NCBI GenBank assembly: GCA_905233565.1
Contig: CAJOCL010000004.1
Coordinates: 62,001 to 126,000 of the forward strand
Source of the DNA: an uncultured Synergistales bacterium
GTDB lineage: Bacteria > Synergistota > Synergistia > Synergistales > Aminobacteriaceae
Length of the DNA stretch: 64,000 nucleotides
Direction: 5' to 3'
In this document: positions 56,891 through 64,000 of the stretch, one piece after another
How the letters are laid out: every line of letters starts with the position of its first letter
Numbering within the stretch: position 1 is the first letter of the stretch
Notes under the pieces: generated by a model
Database searches by the model: none
Seen by the model: only the letters and a program-made list of their open reading frames with translations
What the model was told of the DNA's origin: nothing
Position numbers and translations under genes: made by a program

Positions 56891-58147
56891 ATGGCAGCCA
56901 TAAACGCACCCAGAGGAACAAGGGATATATTGCCTTCCGAGTCTTGGAAATGGTCACACATAATTAAAACGGCATCGGAAACAATGATGGATTTCGGTTT
57001 CAGTGAAGTTCATCTGCCCATATTTGAACACACTGAGTTATTTTCACGCGGGGTCGGAGAGACTACTGATATTGTAGAAAAAGAAATGTACACCTTCAAC
57101 GACAGAGGCGGAAGGAGTATTACCCTGCGCCCCGAAGCTACGGCCGGTGTAATGAGGGCTGCAATCGAAAATAATTTATGCGTTCAGGGAGCAAGCGCGA
57201 AAATTTGGAACTGGGGGCCCATGTTCAGGCATGAAAGACCGCAGAAAGGACGTTACAGGCAGTTTTACCAGATTGATGCCGAATGCTTGGGAATTGCCTC
57301 CGCAATGGCTGATGTTGAAGTAATCGCGCTGAGTATTGAAATTTTCAGACGTTTAGGGCTGAAAAACCTTGAAGTTGTCATAAACTCCGTAGGCTGTGAA
57401 AAATGCAGGCCGGTTTACCGTCAGAAATTGATCGATTATTTTTCGTCCCATAAATCCGAACTCTGCGAAACATGTTTAACACGGCTCGAACGCAACCCCT
57501 TGCGTATTCTCGACTGCAAAAATGAATCCTGCGGGCGTGTTGCCGACAACGCACCTGATATTTTCGACTCATTATGCAGCGAATGCCGTGAACATTTCGC
57601 GGAAGTCAGGGCAGGCCTAGAACGCTTGGGATTTACTTACACGCTTAACAAACGCTTAGTAAGAGGGCTTGACTATTACACAAAGACGGCTTACGAAATA
57701 TTATCTGGCGATTTGGGATCACAAAACGCAGTTGCAGGGGGCGGAAGATATGATAATCTTGCGTCAGCAATAGGAGGCGGAAAAATTCCCGGTGTCGGTT
57801 TTGCCTGCGGACTTGACCGCGTTGCCCTAGTCATGGAGCAGCAGGGCTGTTCATTCGGGAAAATGCCTAATACTGATGTCTATGTTGCTTCATTGGGCGA
57901 TGATTCAAGGGGTGCAGTTCAAATTCTGACTTACGAGTTAAGGAAAAATAATATCCGTTCTGAATGCGACACTTCCGGAAAAAGTTTCAAGTCTCAAATG
58001 AAAATAGCTGGGACATGCAAATTTGCGTGTATCATCGGAGCTGATGAAATTGCAAATAATACAGTGTCAGTAAAGAATCTTTCTGACGGCTCACAGGTTA
58101 ATATACCCGTAAATGAGGCAGTAAATTATCTCAAAGAAAATCTGTAA
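56891..58147 (+). CDS. hisS: Histidyl-tRNA synthetase
   Basis: APRGTRDILPSES, LRPEATAGVMRA, FRHERPQKGRYRQFYQIDAECLG, LVRGLDYYTKTAYEI, VGFACGLDRV. Confidence 0.98.
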   Translation: MAAINAPRGTRDILPSESWKWSHIIKTASETMMDFGFSEVHLPIFEHTELFSRGVGETTDIVEKEMYTFNDRGGRSITLRPEATAGVMRAAIENNLCVQGASAKIWNWGPMFRHERPQKGRYRQFYQIDAECLGIASAMADVEVIALSIEIFRRLGLKNLEVVINSVGCEKCRPVYRQKLIDYFSSHKSELCETCLTRLERNPLRILDCKNESCGRVADNAPDIFDSLCSECREHFAEVRAGLERLGFTYTLNKRLVRGLDYYTKTAYEILSGDLGSQNAVAGGGRYDNLASAIGGGKIPGVGFACGLDRVALVMEQQGCSFGKMPNTDVYVASLGDDSRGAVQILTYELRKNNIRSECDTSGKSFKSQMKIAGTCKFACIIGADEIANNTVSVKNLSDGSQVNIPVNEAVNYLKENL

Positions 58148-58156
58148 CAAAAAAAA

Positions 58157-58200
58157 ATCCCCCCCTGCTTTCAAATGAAATAAAAGGGGGGGAATTATTT
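58157..58200. terminator. Bidirectional terminator hisS/speE
   Basis: ATCCCCCCC ... GGGGGGGAAT with A/T flanks. Confidence 0.75.
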
Positions 58201-59052
58201 TCAGTTTATCATTTCTTTCAGGAACGGCGGTAAAATAAAACTTGAGCGGTGAATTTCGTTCGTGTAATATTTCGTAGGCTTTACAGTCCTTACAGGTTCT
58301 GAAGGATCTTCACGCATTGAAGATATTCCGTAAGTCCACATTCCCGAAGGATATGTCGGAACAACTCCCCAATACATTTTTACAATCGGGAAGACTTTCC
58401 GCATTTCGTTTATTGCCTGACGCATTAAATCCTTATCAGTGAACGGCGATTCCGTAAGTTCCGAGAGCATGGCCGTATCATTCATTACGCGTTTAACGTC
58501 CTCATAAAATCCTGACTGGAATAAACCGGCCGCAAAATCTACGGGGTCAGTGCTGTCAACAATAACAACATCGTAACGCTCATCAGTCTCACGAATGAAT
58601 TTCATTGCGTCCATGCACTTCACGTCAGTTCTTGAATCGCTGAACGAACAGCCGGCAAAAGGCATAAATTCTTTTGAACAGGCTATAACTCTCTCATCAA
58701 TATCAATGAGGGTGCATTTTTTGACACATTCATGTTTCAGAACCTCGCGCATTATTGCCCCGTCCCCGCCGCCGATTATCAGGACATTTTCAGGGTTTTT
58801 GTGCGAACATAAAGGAACATGCGCCATCATCTCAGAATAAGTAAACTCGTCTTTTTCCGTGAGCTGTATTGCGCCGTCAAGCATTAACGTACGGCCGTAT
58901 TCGTAAGTGTCGGCAATGACAAGCTCCTGATATTCAGTTTTTTCTGAATGAACAGGATTTTTAACGCGCAGTGAAAGTTTCAGATTATCGGTGCTGTACT
59001 CGCTGAGCCATAATTCGTTAACGCGTTTCGGCCTCGTAACGTATTCACTCAT
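58201..59052 (-). CDS. speE: Spermidine synthase
   Basis: LMLDGAIQLTEKDEFTYSEMMAHVPL, VLIIGGGDGAIMREVLKH, DVVIVDSTDPV. Confidence 0.96.
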   Translation of the reverse strand: MSEYVTRPKRVNELWLSEYSTDNLKLSLRVKNPVHSEKTEYQELVIADTYEYGRTLMLDGAIQLTEKDEFTYSEMMAHVPLCSHKNPENVLIIGGGDGAIMREVLKHECVKKCTLIDIDERVIACSKEFMPFAGCSFSDSRTDVKCMDAMKFIRETDERYDVVIVDSTDPVDFAAGLFQSGFYEDVKRVMNDTAMLSELTESPFTDKDLMRQAINEMRKVFPIVKMYWGVVPTYPSGMWTYGISSMREDPSEPVRTVKPTKYYTNEIHRSSFILPPFLKEMIN

Positions 59053-60239
59053 GAAATTGCGTCACCGAGATTTCTGCCGAGTTCGCAAAGTTTTTCCAAA
59101 TCTTCAGTAGTCGGCGACGTGTAAACTTCAACTTCAGGGCCGATTACTTCGAGTTTGCTCTTCTCCGCGTAATCTTTAAGCGCGGTTAATGCTCCCTTGC
59201 TCCATGTGTAACTTCCGGCAAGCCCGATAAATTTATTTTTCGGCATACGGCTCAGAAGTTTTGAACACAGAGCCTCCATAGGCGGGAACAACTGTGTGTT
59301 ATAAGTACAGGCCATGAGAGCAAAAGCCCTGAACTTCCATATGTCACGCAGAATATACGAAGGGTCGGTGCGTGAGACATCATAGAGCCTTATATCTTTT
59401 ATTTTTGAACTTGAAAGACCTGAACATACGGCTTCAGCCATTTTTCTTGTATTTCCGTACATTGAGCCGTAAACGACAACAGCTCCTCTTTCGCCTTCGT
59501 ACCTGCTCCATTTGTCATAGAGTGAAATAACCTGTTTAATATCTTTCCTGAATAATGTTCCGTGTGAAGGGAATATATTTGTTATTGGCAGCGAACCGAG
59601 TTTCTTTAAGGCTGCCTGAACGATGTTTGAATACTTCGCCACTATGCAGGCGTAATACCTCAGCATCTCATCTTCCCAGCGCGAGTTGTTTTTTTCATCG
59701 TCAAATAATCCCCCTTCATGCGCCCCGAAACCGCCGAATGAATCATTTGAGAATAAAACTCCCGTTGTCGTATCGAAAGTTACCATACTTTCGGGCCAGT
59801 GAAGCATGGGGACGGTGAAAAATCTCAGGACGTGTCCGCCCAAGTCTAAAGTGTCGCCGTCTTTCACGGTTATAATGTCCTCAGTAATGCCGTGATAGCC
59901 TTTTAACATGGGAACTGTTTTTGCGTTGCCTATGAATTTTAAGGACGGCCAAATTGATTTTAACTGTGCCGTTAAACTTGCGTGGTCAGGCTCCATATGA
60001 TTTACGACAAGATAATTGAGTGTCCTGTGGCCTAATGCCTGAGTGAGCTTGTTTACATAGTCATCGAGATACGGGCCTTTAACCGTGTCGATTGCCGCCG
60101 TTGCCGTAGTTCCCAAAACTGCGTATGAGTTATAGGCTACTCCCTGCGGAAGCGGCCAGAGGGACTCGAACAAATCCGTCTCATAGTCATTAACGCCGAG
60201 CCACCATGTATCTTTATTCACCTGTAATGCTTTGTACAT
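59049..60239 (-). CDS. FprA-family A-type flavoprotein (flavodiiron)
   Basis: YLVVNHMEPDHASL, LRFFTVPMLHWPESMVTFD, C-terminal flavodoxin VVYGSMYGNTRKMAEAV. Confidence 0.95.
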   Translation of the reverse strand: MYKALQVNKDTWWLGVNDYETDLFESLWPLPQGVAYNSYAVLGTTATAAIDTVKGPYLDDYVNKLTQALGHRTLNYLVVNHMEPDHASLTAQLKSIWPSLKFIGNAKTVPMLKGYHGITEDIITVKDGDTLDLGGHVLRFFTVPMLHWPESMVTFDTTTGVLFSNDSFGGFGAHEGGLFDDEKNNSRWEDEMLRYYACIVAKYSNIVQAALKKLGSLPITNIFPSHGTLFRKDIKQVISLYDKWSRYEGERGAVVVYGSMYGNTRKMAEAVCSGLSSSKIKDIRLYDVSRTDPSYILRDIWKFRAFALMACTYNTQLFPPMEALCSKLLSRMPKNKFIGLAGSYTWSKGALTALKDYAEKSKLEVIGPEVEVYTSPTTEDLEKLCELGRNLGDAIS

Positions 60240-60370
60240 TTATGATAAGTGCCTCCTTTTTATGTACTTTACATGATTTTTTCATTAAATGTCATTGTAT
60301 CATGTATGAATGCTTAAATAAAAACTTGCGGAAAAATAGTTCATGCGATAAAATTTCCACGTTGAATTTT

Positions 60371-60445
60371 GCGGATGTAGTTCAACGGTAGAGCGTCAGC
60401 TTCCCAAGCTGAATGTTGCGGGTTCGAATCCCGTCATCCGCTCCA
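60371..60445 (+). tRNA. tRNA-Gly(CCC), CCA encoded
   Basis: GCGGATGTAGTTCAACGGTAGAGCGTCAGCTTCCCAAGCTGAATGTTGCGGGTTCGAATCCCGTCATCCGCTCCA. Confidence 0.96.
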
Positions 60446-60465
60446 TGAATAACGAACCTTTCTGA

Positions 60466-60496
60466 AACTCTGGGAAATTCCGCAGGGTTTTTTTTT
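60466..60496 (+). terminator. Rho-independent terminator after tRNA-Gly
   Basis: ACTCTG-GGAAATTCC-g-CAGGGT-TTTTTTTT. Confidence 0.75.
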
Positions 60497-60503
60497 ACGT
60501 AAA

Positions 60504-60530
60504 TACATTATAATAATATCAAGCCGATAT
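60504..60530 (+). promoter_or_regulatory. Putative sigma-28 promoter upstream of cheV
   Basis: TACA-N15-GCCGATAT, one mismatch per element to TAAA-N15-GCCGATAA. Confidence 0.55.
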
Positions 60531-60583
60531 AAATATAATAATATAGCTGTATAGAATATAGAGAGAGAAGGATTTTTGTACTT

Positions 60584-61495
60584 ATGGAAGAAAAGAGAAA
60601 TGTCGAGGCCGCTAGCAAAAAATGGGAGGTAGTTGTCTTTACTTTAGGAAAGGACGCTTTCGCAATAAACGTGAACAAGACACGCGAAATACTGCGCTGG
60701 ACCGGGTGCCGTCCGGTTCCGACAAAGACCCCTGCTTTTATAGGGATAACGACACTCAGGGACGCGCTTATACCATTGATTGACCTGCGTATATTCTTGG
60801 GCATAAAATCCACTGTCCCTATGGCAAATACAAAAGTAATGGTCGTTGAGTTTAATGATATAAAGCTCGGCTTTCTTGTTGACGGCGTGGAAAGAATAAG
60901 GCAGGTAAACGCCGAAGATCTGGACAGTTCAAAAATGCGCGGGGTTTCGCTGAAATGGGTGCTGTACATAATAAAGCGCGATGAACGCAACATACTTCTT
61001 CTTGATTATGAGGCGATAATTCAGGAGACTGCTCCGGCAGTGGCTGAACACATGTTCGACCAGTCAAAACTTGAAACTTACCACAGGCAGATCGGCCATG
61101 TTGAAGATTTTCATATACTTGTCGCCGATGATTCACCGCTTCTTAGGCAGCAGACATGTGATGTTCTGAAACAGTCGGGCTTCACGAGCATTTACCCTGT
61201 TAAAGACGGGGTTGAGGCGCGAAAATTACTTCTTGATCAGGGTGAGAATTTTGACCTTCTTGTGTCTGATATTGAAATGCCTCTGCTTGACGGTCTGAGC
61301 CTTGTTGAAACTTTGAGGCAGGATTCAAGGACTGAGAATATGCCCGTAATATTGTTCTCGTCAATAATGGTTAAAGAACTGCTTGACAGGGCGGAAAGAT
61401 TAAAGATTACGCATGTTCTGAAGCCTGATGTCTATAAACTTGTTGAAGCAGTAATGAAAATATATCATGACTGCAAAAAGAACAGGAATTATTAA
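60584..61495 (+). CDS. cheV: Chemotaxis protein CheV (CheW domain plus receiver)
   Basis: CheW-like VVFTLGKDAFAINVNKTREILRW...GFLVDGVERIRQV; receiver HILVADDSPLLRQQTCDVLKQSGF...LLVSDIEMPLLDG. Confidence 0.95.
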   Translation: MEEKRNVEAASKKWEVVVFTLGKDAFAINVNKTREILRWTGCRPVPTKTPAFIGITTLRDALIPLIDLRIFLGIKSTVPMANTKVMVVEFNDIKLGFLVDGVERIRQVNAEDLDSSKMRGVSLKWVLYIIKRDERNILLLDYEAIIQETAPAVAEHMFDQSKLETYHRQIGHVEDFHILVADDSPLLRQQTCDVLKQSGFTSIYPVKDGVEARKLLLDQGENFDLLVSDIEMPLLDGLSLVETLRQDSRTENMPVILFSSIMVKELLDRAERLKITHVLKPDVYKLVEAVMKIYHDCKKNRNY

Positions 61496-61504
61496 CCCCC
61501 TCTT

Positions 61505-61942
61505 TTAGTCTGAGGGGGCTATATTGAATGACATTGACCGCTCGCCTTTTTTAACTGTTAGCGTACGTGTATAAAAATTCCAGTCGAAGCTAACTACGTC
61601 CTGAAGATAAGCCAGCGTTTTAGTTGGTGCTTTTGTTGCTTCAAAATCATGATAAGGATATGTAATGGGTTCCCCTGCGTGAACATTGTGATTAATGTGA
61701 TGCAATATATTTCGGTTTTTTATAGTTACTGTGCCATTGTCACCGCCGAACACACCGCTAATTGTTTGATTGACAAGCCAGTTAGCATAATACATAAACT
61801 CATCTCTATGCCTGATATTAACAAGCGTCTGAGTCTGATTAGCGATAAAATTACATACTCCGATCATCATAGTGCCGAATATTGCCGTTGCAACAAGAAA
61901 TTCTACAAGCGTCTCAGCCCTCCGCTTTTTCATTTTCATCAC
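61505..61942 (-). CDS. Prepilin-type N-terminal cleavage/methylation protein (pseudopilin-like)
   Basis: KKRRAETLVEFLVATAIFGTMMIGVCNFIA class III signal-like N-terminus. Confidence 0.72.
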   Translation of the reverse strand: MMKMKKRRAETLVEFLVATAIFGTMMIGVCNFIANQTQTLVNIRHRDEFMYYANWLVNQTISGVFGGDNGTVTIKNRNILHHINHNVHAGEPITYPYHDFEATKAPTKTLAYLQDVVSFDWNFYTRTLTVKKGERSMSFNIAPSD

Positions 61943-61954
61943 TCCCCTTCAGGC

Positions 61955-62971
61955 TTATTTTGAATCTTTTCCTTCAGGTTTAATTTCAGGAAGCTCATTC
62001 GTAAGAACTTTCGTTAATTCTACGGCCATATGACCGTTAAGAGTTCCCGGACGAGCCTTGAAGCGTACCTGATTGCCGACCCTTACGTCAATATGTGAAT
62101 CTTTAAGCTCATCGAGTTTAATAACGTCCCCCGCCTGCAATGCGTAAACATCAGCAAGCGACAATACTGTATGTCCGAGTTCCATAGCCAGAGGCATATT
62201 AACCTGCATCATTGAATTGTTGAGCCAGCTCCTGACTTCATCATCACCCTTATGGCTCGTTGACGCGAACCACTGCTGTGATGATAATCTGTCCATTATT
62301 GGCTCTATCAGGAAATACGGGAAACATAAGCTGACCATTCCTTCAACATCTGAAACTCTTAATTTCATTATGACAACTAAGACCATATCGCTCGGCGAAC
62401 ATATCTGAACGAAAAACGGGTTACTTTCCATGCTCTCGAACCTGAAGCGGACATCAACAACCGTACTCCAGCTGTCTTCGAGAAGTTCAAGAATACGCAT
62501 TATTACGCGCTCAATAACGGTCTTTTCAATATCCGTTAATTCTCGTATATTTCCCGAAAATGTTCCGCGACCGCCGAGCATTCTGTCAATAATCGTAAAG
62601 ACAAGAGCCGGATTGATTTCAATCATCATTGCCCCTTCAAAAGGGTGCATTTCAATTAAGCCGATGACTGTCGGCTGAACCATGTAGTTTACAAATTCTT
62701 CATATGCGAGCTGTTCAACTGAGGCGATTTCAGCAGATACTATTGATCTTATTAAAGTTGAAAGTACCGTAGTCATCTGCCGTGCGAATGACTCGTGAAT
62801 CATCTGTATTGCGCGTAACTGATCCTTGCTGAACTTGTCGGGACGCTTGAAATCGTAAACTTTTAATTTTGCGTATTCGTCAGCCTTAGCGGCGATTTCG
62901 TCAATATTTGCGCCGCTTGAGATTGACTTCATTAACGCATCAATTGCATCTTGTGATAATACATCAGGCAT
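61955..62971 (-). CDS. fliM: Flagellar motor switch protein FliM
   Basis: VLSQDAIDALMKSI, KVYDFKRPDKFSKDQLRAIQMIHESFARQ, EMHPFEGAMMIEINPALVFTIIDRMLGGRG. Confidence 0.97.
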   Translation of the reverse strand: MPDVLSQDAIDALMKSISSGANIDEIAAKADEYAKLKVYDFKRPDKFSKDQLRAIQMIHESFARQMTTVLSTLIRSIVSAEIASVEQLAYEEFVNYMVQPTVIGLIEMHPFEGAMMIEINPALVFTIIDRMLGGRGTFSGNIRELTDIEKTVIERVIMRILELLEDSWSTVVDVRFRFESMESNPFFVQICSPSDMVLVVIMKLRVSDVEGMVSLCFPYFLIEPIMDRLSSQQWFASTSHKGDDEVRSWLNNSMMQVNMPLAMELGHTVLSLADVYALQAGDVIKLDELKDSHIDVRVGNQVRFKARPGTLNGHMAVELTKVLTNELPEIKPEGKDSK

Positions 62972-62988
62972 TTTTCAGACTTTGCCTC

Positions 62989-63444
62989 TCACTGCAGAAC
63001 AATGCTCTCAAAAAGAACGTTGACTATCGGAGCTTCACCGCCGACATCAGGCAGCATTCTGTTTAATGACCGCTTAATATCGCCTGCAAACTGCAATGTG
63101 CCTTCCGCGCTCGTCAGATCGTCATAAATCCTGTCTTTTACTAACATGAATACTTCATTGCGTATTCTCATGAGCCAACCCGGTGTCTGAATGAGAGCTG
63201 CTGCTCCTTCTTTTTCGACGAGTTCAAGAGACAGGGCAAAACTGATCACGTGCCTTCCTGAGCCTGCCAAATTGCTGGTAAATTCACCGATTGAGACGAC
63301 AGGGCCGGGATTTTGAATAACTTTGCCCGTTCCGAGTGCGTTCTCGTCCTTTGGTGCCATTGTCCGGCCGAGTATTAAGCCGCCGCCGAAACCTGCCCCG
63401 AACATTACCAGTCCTACTACTGCAAAAATGATTATGCGTTTCAT
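62989..63444 (-). CDS. fliL: Flagellar basal body-associated protein FliL
   Basis: MKRIIIFAVVGLVMFGAGFGGGLILG TM anchor; C-terminal FliL domain; upstream of fliM; start trimmed to 63444 after GGAGGAC. Confidence 0.85.
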   Translation of the reverse strand: MKRIIIFAVVGLVMFGAGFGGGLILGRTMAPKDENALGTGKVIQNPGPVVSIGEFTSNLAGSGRHVISFALSLELVEKEGAAALIQTPGWLMRIRNEVFMLVKDRIYDDLTSAEGTLQFAGDIKRSLNRMLPDVGGEAPIVNVLFESIVLQ

Positions 63445-63466
63445 GAAATTTATTTGTCCTCCGTGA

Positions 63467-63655
63467 TTAAATTCTAAAATATTGCCGGGACATGAGCGTC
63501 CTTGCAAACTTCATTAGCGGTAATATTTTATGACGTTTCACCGCAATAGCTCTGCCGTCTTCATGAGCATAAAAGCTGTGTCTTTTTCCCTCACGTTTCA
63601 GGAAAAAGCCGCACTGTTCCAAATGCCTTATAACGTCTCTGCGCTTAACTGACAT
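63467..63655 (-). CDS. hicA: HicA-family mRNA interferase toxin
   Basis: MSVKRRDVIRHLEQCGFFLKREGKRHSFYAHEDGRAIAVKRHKIL; partner HicB upstream, 11-nt overlap. Confidence 0.82.
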   Translation of the reverse strand: MSVKRRDVIRHLEQCGFFLKREGKRHSFYAHEDGRAIAVKRHKILPLMKFARTLMSRQYFRI

Positions 63656-63893
63656 GTACTAGCAGTGCCTCTTCTTCAACTTCAGCCGGTACAGATACAG
63701 ATTCAAGTATAAGTGGAATGTACGGAATTTTCCTTCCGTCATCCTTGTATAATTCCGCCATCTCGTTTGCTGCCTCTAAGAGTAATTCCCTGCAGTCATC
63801 AAGGTCATCGCCCTCAGTAATAACTCCCGGCCATTCAAGAAGTTTTCCCATATATCCGTGTTCTAATTTTCTGTAACACGCCGTGAATTTCAA
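63645..63893 (-). CDS. hicB: HicB-family antitoxin
   Basis: MKFTACYRKLEHGYMGKLLEWPGVITEGDDLDDCRELLLEAANEMAE, partial RNase H-like HicB fold. Confidence 0.82.
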   Translation of the reverse strand: MKFTACYRKLEHGYMGKLLEWPGVITEGDDLDDCRELLLEAANEMAELYKDDGRKIPYIPLILESVSVPAEVEEEALLVHVS

Positions 63894-63908
63894 CTTTAAC
63901 TCCCCCTT

Positions 63909-64000
63909 TTAACGTTTAGGATACTGCGACAGGAAAACGATTTCCACTCTCCTGTTCAATGCCCTGTGTTCACTTGAATCATTCGGGACAATGGGCTGAG
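63909..64000 (-). CDS. MotB / OmpA-like flagellar motor protein, C-terminal fragment
   Basis: Reverse frame QPIVPNDSSEHRALNRRVEIVFLSQYPKR*, the conserved OmpA/MotB C-terminal motif. Confidence 0.82.
   Translation of the reverse strand, partial: QPIVPNDSSEHRALNRRVEIVFLSQYPKR

Noticed and set aside
1-64000. CRISPR array, rRNA operon, prophage or complete IS element
   Set aside because: No regularly spaced direct repeats, rRNA sequence, phage structural genes or transposase seen on either strand

Overview
The window is a gene-dense bacterial chromosomal segment. I recognise about 55 protein-coding genes, 6 tRNAs, many rho-independent terminators and two unassigned structured-RNA candidates. 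Gene content (TctABC-type transporters, flagellar genes, FprA, SbcCD, MetNIQ, a clostridial-type aspartokinase) suggests an anaerobic, flagellated, Synergistetes-like organism; this is inference, because no 16S rRNA is present. Most of the window is ordinary: rpsF-ssb-rpsR, gap, hisS, thrS, speE, sbcCD, metNIQ, fliM/fliL/motB, cheV. The regions that stand out are: (1) an AT-rich island at about 36.3-39.2 kb, encoding a STAS-domain/kinase-fold phosphotransferase fusion next to a MATE transporter fused to an RsbW/SpoIIAB-like ATPase, which looks like a partner-switching module attached to a transporter, with an internal deletion and frameshift in the MATE part; (2) a GGDEF diguanylate cyclase fused to a PIN-like nuclease domain at 5.5-7.0 kb, ending a tightly packed three-gene cluster; (3) a P1-closed multi-helix RNA followed by a terminator at 55.13-55.35 kb, laid out like a riboswitch; (4) a second structured RNA candidate at 24.58-24.78 kb; (5) degenerate tandem copies of the tRNA-Val 3' end at 21.09-21.25 kb; (6) HicBA inside the flagellar operon; (7) a near-consensus sigma-28 promoter and structured leader ahead of a 961-aa flagellin. 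All calls come from reading the sequence and supplied translations; no searches were run.
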